Positions 26,485-35,900 of a stretch of 64,000 nucleotides of DNA are shown piece after piece. The translations under genes were made by a program, and so were the position numbers. The notes beneath the pieces were generated by a model. That model saw only the letters and a list, made by a program, of their open reading frames with translations. It was not told the DNA's origin and did not search any database. Each line of letters starts with the position of its first letter. The first letter of the stretch is position 1. Source of the stretch: Geomonas subterranea (lineage in GTDB: Bacteria > Desulfobacterota > Desulfuromonadia > Geobacterales > Geobacteraceae); contig NZ_CP077683.1 of assembly GCF_019063845.1 (NCBI RefSeq), positions 4,146,501-4,210,500 of the forward strand, read 5' to 3'.

Positions 26485-26776
26485 AGGTTCAGCTTACGTA
26501 GTCGACCTGAACCGATCGCAGCAGGTCCGGAACGACGCGCAACAGACGCAGGCGGTGCAGGGGAGCCGTCCGGCGGGGCGGGTGATCCCGTTCGACCGGG
26601 TGGAGATCTCGCCGCAGGCGAAGGAGCTGCAAAAGCTCAAGTCCGAGGTGGCGGCGATGCCCGACGTGAGGACGGACCGGGTGGCGCTCGCCAAGCAGAA
26701 CCTGCAAAACGGCTCCTACCGCGTGGAGGCGTCGGCGCTGGCGCAAAAGATGATGGACGCGTACAAGACGCGTTAA
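26474..26776 (+). CDS. flgM: Anti-sigma-28 factor FlgM
   Basis: 100-residue inhibitor of FliA, exported through the finished hook so that late genes switch on. The C-terminal half has the sigma-binding helices (VAAMPDVRTDRVALAKQNLQ and VEASALAQKMMDA); the N-terminus is polar and probably disordered. VEISPQAKELQKL is a typical FlgM stretch. It overlaps flgJ by 11 bases and precedes flgN, its usual order. Confidence 0.93.
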   Translation: MRIEGSAYVVDLNRSQQVRNDAQQTQAVQGSRPAGRVIPFDRVEISPQAKELQKLKSEVAAMPDVRTDRVALAKQNLQNGSYRVEASALAQKMMDAYKTR

Positions 26777-26786
26777 GGGGGAATCG

Positions 26787-27287
26787 ATGGATCGTAACGT
26801 AGTCGAACTGATAGCGGCCCTGTGCGAGAAGGGGGTGCTCCTCGACCAGATGCAGGCGCTGTTGCAGGAGGAGCAGGAGTGCATGGCTTCCCTGGACATG
26901 GCCAGGATGGAGGAGAACCAGCAGGAGATCACCGCCGGGATGGAACGGCTCGCCAGGCTCTCCGGGCAGTGCCAGGGGATGATCGCCGCCATAGGCGCCG
27001 ACCTCGGCATGCCGGGGGAGAGCACGCTGTCGCCCATCATCGAGCGGCTCGGCGCGCCGGAAAAACAGGCGCTCAAGGAGGCGCAGGATTCGGTGACCGG
27101 CAACGCCCGCGCGCTGCATGGGGCGCTCGCGCTGCACCGGAGGCTGATAGAGGATTCCCTTAACGTGGTAGGGCGCTCGGTCAACTTCTTCAACCGTCTT
27201 TTCAACCCCGGGCAGACCTACGGCGGGGCGGGTGCCTTCGTGAACGCCGGGCGCGGCGCCAGCGGCTTCGTCAGCAAGGAGATCTAG
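26787..27287 (+). CDS. flgN: Flagellar hook-filament junction chaperone FlgN
   Basis: 166-residue, largely helical cytosolic chaperone for FlgK and FlgL. Sequence identity in this family is low, so the call rests on the length, the coiled-coil N-terminal helices (LLDQMQALLQEEQECMASLD), the FlgN-like central region, and its place between flgM and flgK with a one-base gap to flgK. Confidence 0.87.
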   Translation: MDRNVVELIAALCEKGVLLDQMQALLQEEQECMASLDMARMEENQQEITAGMERLARLSGQCQGMIAAIGADLGMPGESTLSPIIERLGAPEKQALKEAQDSVTGNARALHGALALHRRLIEDSLNVVGRSVNFFNRLFNPGQTYGGAGAFVNAGRGASGFVSKEI

Positions 27288-27288
27288 C

Positions 27289-28734
27289 ATGGGCATCAAC
27301 ACCCTCTTCGACATAGCCTCCTCGGGGATCACGGCCAACCGCCTGGCCATCGAGGTCACCGGCGAGAACATCTCCAACGTCAACACCGAGGGGTATTCGC
27401 GCCAGCGGGTGATCATGGAGAACAAGCCGGTGGGAACGGCCAACGGCTTTCCGCTTGGGACCGGGGTGCAGATCTCGGCGGTGCAGCGCAGCTACGACAA
27501 CATGCTGCAACTGCAGCTGGTGAACGCCAACAGCAGCTACCAGGAGGGGCTCGCGCAGCAGTCGGCGCTGGAGCAGATCGAGCCGAGCTTCAACTCGCTC
27601 ACCTCCGACGGCGTGGGGACCGCGGTCGCCAACTACTTCGGCGCCTTCCAGGACCTCTCCGTCAACCCCTCCGGCGCGGCCGAGCGGCAGGCGGTGCTGA
27701 CCCGCGCCCAGATCATGGTGGACAGCTTCCACCAGGCCGACTACGGGCTCACCTCGGTCGCCTCGACGGCGGACAGCAACCTGGTCGGCATCACCGCCGA
27801 GGTGACCGACAACGCCCGGAACCTCGCCCTGGTGAACCAGCAGATCCTCGCCACGAGCGCCGTGGGGGGGAACCCCAACGAACTTTTGGACCAGCGGGAC
27901 CTCCTGCTTAGAAAGCTATCCGAACAGACCGGCATGAGCTACAGCATCGCCAACGACAACACCGCCTCGGTCACCCTGGCCGGCGGGGGAACCCTGGTCT
28001 CCAGCACCAGGTACGCGACGCTCTACACCAACGCTACCGGTTCGCCCGCGACCAACGACATCATGCTCTCGGGGCTGGGCAACCCGCCCCCGGCCAACGC
28101 CCCCGGCACCGACACCCTGGTGGGCACCGTAGGCGACGGCGCAGCGATCGGAGGGAAGCTCGGCGGCACCATGGAGGTGCGTGACAGCATCGTCCCCAAG
28201 TACCGCTCCCTTTTGGACGAGATGGCCAACCAGGTCGCCACCCAGGTGAACACGCTGCACAGGGCGGGGTACGCGCTGGACGGCACTACCGGCAACAACT
28301 TCTTCGACCCGGCCGGCGTCACCGCCGGGAGCATCGCGCTCGACTCCGGTATCTCCGCCATCAAGATCGCGGCGGCCTTGCCAACCGGAAGTGATCCGAT
28401 ACCGACCAGCAGCGGCAACAACGTGAACGCGGTGAAGCTCGCCAACCTCGGCAGCACCACCTTCGCCTTCAGCACCGGGAGCGCCACCTTCGGCAACTTC
28501 TACAACTCGATGGTTTCCCAGGTGGGCGTCGATACCGAGGGGAAGCAGAACGTCACCGCCCAAAACGCCGCCTTCTTGAAGCAGCTGAACGCGCTTCGCT
28601 CTTCCAACTCCGAGGTGTCCCTGGACGAGGAACTTCTGAACCTGACCAAGTACCAGCGCGCCTTCCAGGGCTCCGCCAAGATGGTCAACGCGGGGAGCGA
28701 CATGCTGGACACCATCCTGAACATGGTGCGATAG
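27289..28734 (+). CDS. flgK: Flagellar hook-associated protein FlgK
   Basis: First junction protein between hook and filament. 481 residues. N-terminal block: LFDIASSGITANRLAIEVTG and ENISNVNTEGYSRQRV. C-terminal block: LDEELLNLTKYQRAFQGSAK then MVNAGSDMLDTILNM. The middle is a variable surface domain. It follows its chaperone gene flgN and precedes flgL. Confidence 0.96.
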   Translation: MGINTLFDIASSGITANRLAIEVTGENISNVNTEGYSRQRVIMENKPVGTANGFPLGTGVQISAVQRSYDNMLQLQLVNANSSYQEGLAQQSALEQIEPSFNSLTSDGVGTAVANYFGAFQDLSVNPSGAAERQAVLTRAQIMVDSFHQADYGLTSVASTADSNLVGITAEVTDNARNLALVNQQILATSAVGGNPNELLDQRDLLLRKLSEQTGMSYSIANDNTASVTLAGGGTLVSSTRYATLYTNATGSPATNDIMLSGLGNPPPANAPGTDTLVGTVGDGAAIGGKLGGTMEVRDSIVPKYRSLLDEMANQVATQVNTLHRAGYALDGTTGNNFFDPAGVTAGSIALDSGISAIKIAAALPTGSDPIPTSSGNNVNAVKLANLGSTTFAFSTGSATFGNFYNSMVSQVGVDTEGKQNVTAQNAAFLKQLNALRSSNSEVSLDEELLNLTKYQRAFQGSAKMVNAGSDMLDTILNMVR

Positions 28735-28745
28735 GAGAAACGATC

Positions 28746-29665
28746 ATGAGAATCACGCCGGGCATGAGCGCCGACAACGCTATTTACAACCTGCAGCAGG
28801 GGCGAACCGCCATCGACCAGCTCCAGGAGCAGATCGCCTCGGGCAACAACATCAACCGCCCCAGCGACGATCCCCTTTCCACCAGGCAGCTCCTGGACCT
28901 GCAGGAGCAGATCGCCTCGGGGGACCAGTACAGCTCCAACATCACCAAGTCGGAGACGCTCCTGAACGTGACCAACACCGCTCTCTCCGGGATGGCGGAC
29001 CTCATGCAGCAGGTGAAAAAGATCGCCGGCGACATGGTGGCCGGCACCCTGGACGCCGCCGGCAGCGCGAGCGCGGTGACCAACCTGACCCAGTTGAAGA
29101 GCCAGCTGATCGACATGGGTAACACCCGCCTGGGGGACCAGTACGTCTTCGGCGGCTTCTCCACCAGCCAGCCCTTCAGCTCCACCGGCGTCTTCAGCGG
29201 CACCACCGATATTCCGCAGGTCGAGATCGCCCCGAACAGCTCAGTGGGGACCACGGTGTCGGGAGGGACCTCCTAAACGGCGGCAAACCGCCGGCGGCGG
29301 TGGGGAGCGGGGCCACCGCGGGGCAGGGACCGGTCAACATCCTCGGTTCCATCGACGCGCTGATCCTCGCCATCAACAACAAGGACAGCGCCGGGATCCT
29401 GGACGGCGTCAAGAACGTGAAGGCGGGCGCCGACCAGATCACCGTGGCGCAGAGCGACGTCGGGGGGCGCCTGGTGCGCCTGGACAACATGAAGAGCATG
29501 ATCGCCAACAACCAGAACACGCTGAAGACGGTTTTCGGGGACATCCAGAATGTGGATTACGCCAAGGCCGGCGTGCTGCTCTCCCAGCAGACCACCGCCT
29601 TCAACGCGGCGCTGTCGGCCACCTCCAAGCTGAGCCAGCTCTCGCTTTTGGACTACTTGAAGTAG
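28746..29665 (+). pseudogene. flgL: Flagellar hook-associated protein FlgL, split by a one-base frameshift
   Basis: Second junction protein. Bases 28746-29276 encode 176 residues starting MRITPGMSADNAIYNLQQGR, the FlgL N-terminal helix region (GNNINRPSDDPLSTRQLL), and stop at TAA 29274. The rest of FlgL, including the C-terminal helix (NTLKTVFGDIQNVDYAKAGV and LLSQQTTAFNAALSATSKLS), is in another frame to 29665. Restoring one base in the GGG run at 29261-29263 joins the parts as VSGRDLLNGGKPPAAV and gives 306 residues, a normal FlgL length. Either a real mutation or a sequencing error. The second part has no good start of its own. Confidence 0.85.
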
Positions 29666-29693
29666 GGTCGCCGCGTACCCCCGCGCCACCAAG

Positions 29694-29728
29694 GGCCGTG
29701 TGAGCTGGCCAGGCTCGCACGGCCTTTT
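29694..29728 (+). terminator. Rho-independent terminator after flgL
   Basis: GGCCGTGTGAG (29694-29704) pairs with CTCGCACGGCC (29714-29724) with one mismatch around a 9-base loop, followed by TTTT and a further T-rich stretch. It ends the flhA-flgL transcript. Confidence 0.88.
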
Positions 29729-29761
29729 CAGTTTCTTTTTTGACAAGGGCGGTGATAGCGC

Positions 29762-29788
29762 TAAAGCTTTCGGGGATGCATCCGAAAA
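29762..29788 (+). promoter_or_regulatory. Sigma-28-like promoter upstream of flbD
   Basis: TAAAGCTT at 29762 and TCCGAAAA at 29781-29788 are separated so that TAAA is followed by exactly 15 bases, as in the FliA consensus TAAA-N15-GCCGATAA (6 of 8 in the second box). It directly follows the terminator and lies 35 bases before the flbD ATG. Confidence 0.65.
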
Positions 29789-29822
29789 ACAAACTATCTG
29801 CCGCATTCCGCAGGGGGAGCAC

Positions 29823-30080
29823 ATGGTCAAGGTGACAACACGAGACGGTACCGAGATGTACCTGAACCCGGACCTGATAGAGGTCATCACGGAGACCCCG
29901 GATACGCACATCACCCTTTCCAACGGCAACCGGTACCTGGTGCTGGAGCCGGCGCGGGTGGTGATCGGCCGGATCGTCAACTTCAAGGCGCACCTGTTCC
30001 GGCACGCCTCGTCGGGCGTGCCCCGGCGCTACCTGCGCAAACGGGATGCGGAATGCTACCATCCCAACTGCAGGATCTAA
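29823..30080 (+). CDS. flbD: FlbD-family flagellar protein
   Basis: Small 85-residue protein of the PF06289 FlbD family found next to motA in many bacteria (not the Caulobacter response regulator of the same name). The conserved block is YLNPDLIEVITETPDTHITL followed by GNRYLVLEPARVVIGRI. The C-terminal 25 residues (FRHASSGVPRRYLRKRDAE and on) are basic and specific to this copy. ATG 29823 has a GGGGGAG site. Its molecular role is unclear. Confidence 0.85.
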   Translation: MVKVTTRDGTEMYLNPDLIEVITETPDTHITLSNGNRYLVLEPARVVIGRIVNFKAHLFRHASSGVPRRYLRKRDAECYHPNCRI

Positions 30081-30120
30081 CCCGCTCGCAGGTGAGCGTT
30101 GACACGATCCAGGAAAAGAT

Positions 30121-30885
30121 ATGGATTTATCGACCATAATCGGAATCGTCCTGGGGCTTTTCGCCGTTTTCGGCGGCGCGGCCCTGGAAGGGCTGCACAT
30201 GTCGGCGCTGATACAGCCGACGGCAGCCATCATCGTGCTCGGCGGCACCGCTGCGGCGACCATCGTCAGTTTCCCGCTGCCGATCCTGATGACCGCGGTC
30301 AAGGACCTGAAGAAGGTCTTCATGCCCCCCAAGGAAGACCCCGAGGCGGTGATCAAGAACATCATCAACTATGCAGCCAAGGCCCGTAGAAACGGCCTGA
30401 TCTCCCTGGAGCAGGAAGCCCAGACGGTCAAGGATTCCTTCACCAAGAAGGGGATATCGCTGGTGGTGGACGGCATCGACCCGCAAAAGCTCAGGGAGAC
30501 CATGGAGATCGAACTCAGCTCCTTCGAGGCGCACGGCAAGCACAGCGCCGAGGTCTTCGAGTCCGCCGGCGGCTTCGCCCCCACCATCGGCATCATCGGC
30601 GCGGTGCTCGGCCTGATCCACGTCATGAGTAACCTCTCCGACCCGTCCAAGCTCGGCGGCGGCATCGCCGTCGCCTTCGTCGCCACCATCTACGGCCTGA
30701 TGACAGCCAACATCTTCTGCATCCCCTTCGGCACCAAGCTGAAGATCCGCCTGAAGGAGGAACTCCTGCAGAAGGAGATGGTGATCGAGGGGCTCATCGC
30801 CATCCAGAACGGCGAGAACCCCCACTTCATCGAGCAGAAGCTCAGGGCTTACCTGCATGACGGCGGCGAGAAGAAGGGGAAGTAA
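30121..30885 (+). CDS. motA: Flagellar motor stator protein MotA
   Basis: Inner-membrane stator subunit that, with MotB, couples ion flow to rotation. 254 residues with four membrane helices, for example IGIVLGLFAVFGGAALEGL and IGIIGAVLGLIHVMSNL. The cytoplasmic loop includes the charged region KARRNGLISLEQEAQ. Family blocks GGGIAVAFVATIYGLMTAN and FCIPFGTKLKIRL are present. It abuts motB with no gap. Confidence 0.95.
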   Translation: MDLSTIIGIVLGLFAVFGGAALEGLHMSALIQPTAAIIVLGGTAAATIVSFPLPILMTAVKDLKKVFMPPKEDPEAVIKNIINYAAKARRNGLISLEQEAQTVKDSFTKKGISLVVDGIDPQKLRETMEIELSSFEAHGKHSAEVFESAGGFAPTIGIIGAVLGLIHVMSNLSDPSKLGGGIAVAFVATIYGLMTANIFCIPFGTKLKIRLKEELLQKEMVIEGLIAIQNGENPHFIEQKLRAYLHDGGEKKGK

Positions 30886-31656
30886 ATGGCTAGGAAAAAG
30901 GAGCACGAAAAAGAACCCAACCACGAGCGCTGGCTGGTATCCTACGCCGACTTCATCACGCTTTTGTTCGCCGTGTTCGTGACGCTCTATGCCATGAGCC
31001 AGACCGACAAGAAGAAGGCCGAGGAGGTGCTCGCCTCCATGCGCGAGTCCTTCGGTTACAGCACGACCTCCGCAGGCGCCAAGCCCACCGTCATCGACGC
31101 CGGTTCCATGAGCGTCATCCCCTCCATTCACAAGGTGACGCAGGCTCCCAAACGGATGAGCAGCACCAGGACCCGCGGCAGCGAGCAGGATTTCCGTGCC
31201 ACCAAGGCCTCCATCGAGGCGTACCTGATGAAGGCGGGGGCGCAGAACAAGGTCTCCGTTTCGGTGACCCAGCGCGGCCTGGTGGTGAGCCTGAAGGAGG
31301 CGGGATTCTTCGACAGCGGGAGCGCCACGCTCAAGCAGAGTTCGCTGACCCTCCTGAAGGACGTCATCGCCTCCCTGGCCAGCTATTCCAACGCGGTCCG
31401 CGTCGAGGGGCACACCGACAACATTCCCATCAGTACCGCCTCCTTCCCGTCCAACTGGGAGCTCTCCACCACGCGTGCCACCAACGTGCTGCAGTATCTC
31501 ACCAAACAGGAAGATTTCGACCCCGCCAGGATCTCCGCGGCCGGCTACGGCGAGTACCGCCCGGTAGCCGACAACAGCGACGAAGAAGGGCGCGCCAAAA
31601 ACCGCCGCGTCGACATCGTCCTTCTCTCCGAGCAGAGCGAGCGCAACGAGCCGTAG
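30886..31656 (+). CDS. motB: Flagellar motor stator protein MotB
   Basis: 256-residue partner of MotA. A single N-terminal membrane helix carries the ion-binding aspartate in WLVSYADFITLLFAVFVTLY. The plug and linker follow, then a C-terminal OmpA-like peptidoglycan-binding domain (VRVEGHTDNIPI, ELSTTRATNVLQYL, AAGYGEYRPVADN, GRAKNRRVDIVL). The Asp in the helix and the absence of sodium-type residues I can name leave the coupling ion open. Confidence 0.95.
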   Translation: MARKKEHEKEPNHERWLVSYADFITLLFAVFVTLYAMSQTDKKKAEEVLASMRESFGYSTTSAGAKPTVIDAGSMSVIPSIHKVTQAPKRMSSTRTRGSEQDFRATKASIEAYLMKAGAQNKVSVSVTQRGLVVSLKEAGFFDSGSATLKQSSLTLLKDVIASLASYSNAVRVEGHTDNIPISTASFPSNWELSTTRATNVLQYLTKQEDFDPARISAAGYGEYRPVADNSDEEGRAKNRRVDIVLLSEQSERNEP

Positions 31657-31674
31657 TCTCGGCGCGCGTCCGAG

Positions 31675-31740
31675 GGTCCGCCTATTAAAAGGGGACTGGC
31701 TCCGCCAGGTGCCTGTCCCCTTTTAATGGGCGGACGCCCT
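31675..31740. repeat. Palindromic REP-like element of the GGGGACAGGC family
   Basis: GGGGACTGGCTCCGCCAGG followed by TGCCTGTCCCC (31691-31720) lies inside the perfect flanks ATTAAAA / TTTTAAT and the further GTCCGCC / GGCGGAC arms, forming a long stem after motB. The reverse complement of its core, GGGGACAGGCACCTGGCGG then AGCCAGTCCCC, is almost the same as the 15.17-kb and 62.9-kb copies. It may end the flbD-motAB transcript. Confidence 0.88.
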
Positions 31741-31819
31741 GTCAAACAAATGACCCCATCATCACCGCCCTACCATAAACCCTATTCTTTTCAATGTATT
31801 AGCCACCTGGCTACTCCGC

Positions 31820-31835
31820 TGGTACGGTAGTTGCT
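31820..31835 (+). promoter_or_regulatory. Sigma-54 promoter upstream of the glycosyltransferase genes
   Basis: TGGTACGGTAGTTGCT fits TGGCAC-N5-TTGCW with one change (C to T). GG at 31821-31822 and GC at 31833-31834 have the exact spacing. It lies 43 bases before the ATG at 31878, so the glycosyltransferase genes are likely controlled by the same sigma factor as flhA. Confidence 0.75.
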
Positions 31836-31877
31836 CACGTGTAGTGGTCGACCCATCACCACTGAGAGGTTTCTATC

Positions 31878-32930
31878 ATGAAAGTTTCCATGCCCAGCGG
31901 CTCCATGCATGGCTGGGGCATTGCCGGCACCTACCTCGAGCGCGAGATCGCCCAGCTCCCCCCGGTACCGGGGGTGACGCTGCATTGCATGTCGCAGAAC
32001 CTCGCGCCGCTGAACCCCGAGGCCTGGGACAGCATCAACATCGGCTACTGCTTCTTCGAGAACAGCATCGAGATCCTCAACTTCACCCGTCAGGCCGCGC
32101 GCCAGTGGGACTTCATCGTGGCCGGCTCCAAGTGGTGCGAGTACCTGCTCCGAATCGGCGGGGTGAAAAACTGCTGCACCATCCTCCAGGGGGTCGACCC
32201 CGAACGCTTCTACCCGCTGCCGCTCCCGCCGGATGACCGCTTCGTGGTCTTCTCCGGCGGCAAGTTCGAACTCAGGAAAGGGCAGGACCTGGTCATCGTC
32301 GCCATGAAGGTGCTGATGCAGCGCCACAGTGACGTCTACCTCTCCTGCAGCTGGACCAACCAGTGGCCCTTTTCACTTCTCACCATGGAAAACTCCCCTT
32401 TCATCACCTACCGCCACGACGACGAGGACTTCCTGAGCGTCCCGGGACGCTGCGCACTCGATAACGGGCTCGACCCGGCGCGCACCTTCGTGCACCCGCT
32501 GGTGCACAACGACGCCATCAGGGAAATCTTCGCCGGTACCCACGTGGGCCTGTTCCCGAACCGCTGCGAAGGGGGGAACAACATGGTGATGTGCGAGTAC
32601 ATGGCCTGCGGCAGGTCGGTGATCGCCTCCGACACGAGCGGCCACGCCGACGTGATCAACTCCACCATCGCCTACCCGCTCACCCGCTACCGCCCCATGG
32701 TGATCAACAGCGGCGGCGTGCAGACCGGCGTCTGGGAGGAACCGGACCTGGAGGAGATCATCGAAACGCTGGAACAGGTCTACCGCAACCGGCACGAACT
32801 CCCGGGTAAGGGGGCGCTGGCCGCCGAGGAGATGAAGAGGCTCACCTGGGGGGGCGCCGCGCGCCAGTTCCACTACCTGGCTACCAAGCTCGCCAACCAG
32901 GCGGAGCTCGCCCGGATGCGGGATGCCTAG
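31878..32930 (+). CDS. Glycosyltransferase, GT-B fold (GT4-like)
   Basis: 350-residue cytosolic protein. The N-terminal region opens MKVSMPSGSMHGWGIAGTYL. The donor-binding half has VFSGGKFELRKGQDLVI and the block RCEGGNNMVMCEYMACGRSV followed by IASDTSGHADVI, the GT4-type nucleotide-sugar site. Its substrates cannot be read from sequence. It is the first gene after a sigma-54 promoter and overlaps the next TPR/GT9 gene by eight bases, so it probably works on the same target, most likely flagellin. Confidence 0.85.
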   Translation: MKVSMPSGSMHGWGIAGTYLEREIAQLPPVPGVTLHCMSQNLAPLNPEAWDSINIGYCFFENSIEILNFTRQAARQWDFIVAGSKWCEYLLRIGGVKNCCTILQGVDPERFYPLPLPPDDRFVVFSGGKFELRKGQDLVIVAMKVLMQRHSDVYLSCSWTNQWPFSLLTMENSPFITYRHDDEDFLSVPGRCALDNGLDPARTFVHPLVHNDAIREIFAGTHVGLFPNRCEGGNNMVMCEYMACGRSVIASDTSGHADVINSTIAYPLTRYRPMVINSGGVQTGVWEEPDLEEIIETLEQVYRNRHELPGKGALAAEEMKRLTWGGAARQFHYLATKLANQAELARMRDA

Positions 32931-35900
32931 CCTCATGATGCACAAGGACGACATGGCGCAGGAGTTCTCCCGCGCCCTGCAACTGCAGCGCGCCGGGCGC
33001 CTGGCCGAGGCGGAGCCGCTCTACCGCGGATTGGCCTCGGCGGGAGGGGCGCTGGCCGCCGACGCCCATATCAACCTCGGGGCGCTCCTCGATGAGACGG
33101 GGCGCCACGAGGAGGCGCTCGAGGAGTACCGCACGGCGCTCTCCCTACGGGAAGGCGACCCGCTCGCCCTGAACAACATGGGCTCTTCACTCTTTAAACT
33201 GGGACGCTTCGCCGAGGCCGCCGGGTTGTTCCGCCTCGCGCTTGTCAAGGCGCCCGACGCACTGGAGCCGGCCATCGCACTGGGAGGTGCGCTGCAGCGC
33301 AGCGGTGACGTTGACGGCGCCATCGCCTGCTTCAGGGACCTGGTGCGGCGCCGCCCCGACTGCGCCGACGCGCACTGGAACCTGGCCCTGGCCCTCCTCA
33401 TGGCCGGCGAATTCCGGGAGGGGTGGGCGGAGTACCAGTGGCGCTGGCAACGGGACGACTTCACCTCGCCCAGGCGCGGCTTCCACGCGCCCGCCTGGGA
33501 CGGCGCTCCGCTCGACGGCCGGCGCATCCTCGTGCACGGGGAGCAGGGGTTCGGGGATACCATCCAGTTCGCCCGCTACCTACCCATGGTGGCGCAGCGC
33601 GGCGGCATCGTCATCGCCGAGTGCCAGTCGGCCGCGCTGGCCCCCATCCTGCGCGGCATGCCGGGGGTGGCCGAGGTCTGCGTCATGGGGGAGCCGCTCC
33701 CCCCCTTCGACGTCGAGGTCCCACTGCTTTCGCTGCCGCACCTCTTCGATACGACCCTCGCCACCGTTCCCAACCACGTCCCCTACCTCTCCCCGCCGCC
33801 GCAGAGGCTCGGGCTCTGGCGGGCGAAGCTCTCCGCGGACGCGGGCTTCAAGGTGGGGGTGGTGTGGGCCGGCAAGCCGGTTCCCGACCCGTTCCGCTCC
33901 TGCCCGCTCGCGGCCCTGGCGCCGCTTGGCGGCATCCCGGGGGCGACGCTGTACTCGCTGCAGGTGGGCGAGGCGGCGGCCGCGCCGGGGGAGTACCCGG
34001 GGCTCATCGACTTCACCTCCGCCATCCGCGATTTCGGCGACACCGCCGCCTTCATCGCCCAGCTCGACCTGGTTATTTCCATCGATACCTCCGTGGCGCA
34101 CCTGGCCGGGGCGCTGGGGAAGCCCGTCTGGCTGATGCTTCCCATGGCGGGCGACTACAGGTGGCTGTGCGGACGGGAGGATTCACCCTGGTACCCAACC
34201 ATGCGCCTGTTCCGGCAGCAGACCCAGGGGGAGTGGGGCGAGGTGGTCGAGCGCCTGGCCGCGGCCCTCGCCGCTGCCGTGCAGGAGTTCCTGGAGCGGC
34301 GGCTCGCGGCGCACCCCTTCGACGGCGGTAGCCACTATCTCCTGGGCGCCTTCCTGGCCGCGGCGGGAAAGCCGCGCGAGGCGACGGTCCGCTTCACCAA
34401 GGCCGCCCAGCTTCTGCCCCGGCAGTGGCAGCCGCACTATGCCCTGGCGCAGGCACTGCAGCAGCAGGGGCGGTTCGCCGAGGCGGCGGTGAGCCTGGAA
34501 GAGGCGCTCGCCCTGGAACGGGAGGTGCCCGAACTGCACGAGGGGGTGGGGATCGTGAAGCAGGTGCTGGGGGAGCTGGAGGGTGCGCTGCAAAGCTACC
34601 GCGAGGCCCTGCGGCTTGACCCCGCCCTGGTCAAGGCACGCTACAACCTGGCAACGACTCTGAAGGAGCTGGGGCGCTTCGAGGAGGCGCTTGGCGAGTT
34701 CAGGGAAGTGGTGCGGCGCTCCCCGGGGTACGCGGATGCGCACTGGAACCTGGCGGTCTTCCTGCTCATGAACGGGGAGCTTCCCGAGGGGTGGCGCGAG
34801 TTCTCCTGGCGTTTCCAGAAAAGCAGCCAGGCGCCGCTGCGCAGGTGGGAGGAGTACCCCGCCTGGGACGGCGCGCCGCTCTCGGGGAGGACCATCCTCC
34901 TCTACGGCGAGCAGGGGGCGGGGGACACGCTCCAGTTCGTGCGCTACGCACCGCTGGTGGCCGGGCGCGGGGGGCGGGTGCTGATCGAGGTGCAGTCGCC
35001 CGGGCTCGTGCCGCTGGTGGAGACGGTGGCCGGCGTCGAGGCGGTCTTCGCCTGCGGCGACACCATCCCGCGGTTTGAGCTGCAGGCGTCGCTCATGGAC
35101 CTGCCGGGGATCTTCGGGACCGACCTTGCCGGCATACCGGCAGAGGTCCCCTACCTGCACGTCGATCCCGCCCGGCTGGCGGCGTGCGGCTCCCTCTTCC
35201 CCGACGACGGCAGCCTCAAGGTGGGGCTCGCCTGGCGGGGGAACCCCGGACACCCCAACGACCTGAACCGTTCGCTTGCGGCGGAAAAGCTCTCCGCGCT
35301 CTCCGCGCTTTCCGGTGTGGGGTTCTACTCCCTGCAGTTCGGCGCCGGGGGCGAGCTCGCCGGGATCCTCCCCGTGACCGATCTCACCCCGGCCATCCGC
35401 GACTACGCGGACACCGCCGCGCTCGCCGCCCGGCTCGACCTGGTGCTTTCGGTGGACACCTCGGTGGCGCACCTCTGCGGGGCGCTGGGGCTCCCGGTAT
35501 GGCTCCTGGTCCCCTTCGTGCCGGACTGGCGCTGGCTGACCCGCCGCGACGACTCGCCATGGTACCCGACCATGCGGCTGTTCCGGCAATCCGCCCCGGG
35601 GGATTGGGATGGCGTGCTGCAGCGGGTGGTGCGCGCCCTGGGCGAGCTCATTGCGACAAAACGGGGGGCACGGCAGGCACCGGCGGCGGATTCGATGCGG
35701 CAGGCCGAGCGCTACAACGACGAGGGGTGCACCCTCGACGGCGCGGGCAGACATGCCGAGGCCATCGCGCGCTACCGGCAGGCCGTCGCGCTCTGTCCCG
35801 GCTTCGCGGCACCGCACTACAACATGGGCAACAGTCTCTACATCTTGGGGCGGTTCGCCGAGGCTGCCGGCTGCTACCGGCACGCCCTGGCCGCCGATCC

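Noticed and set aside
28746-29665. flgL as a programmed frameshift gene
   Set aside because: No classic slippery heptamer followed by a strong pseudoknot is evident; a missing base is simpler. Not excluded.
29666-30080. csrA or fliW between flgL and motA
   Set aside because: The gene there has the FlbD signature and not the CsrA or FliW motifs.
33021-33563. Minus-strand frame in the first TPR/GT9 gene
   Set aside because: Shadow of the real gene, no motif, no ribosome binding site.
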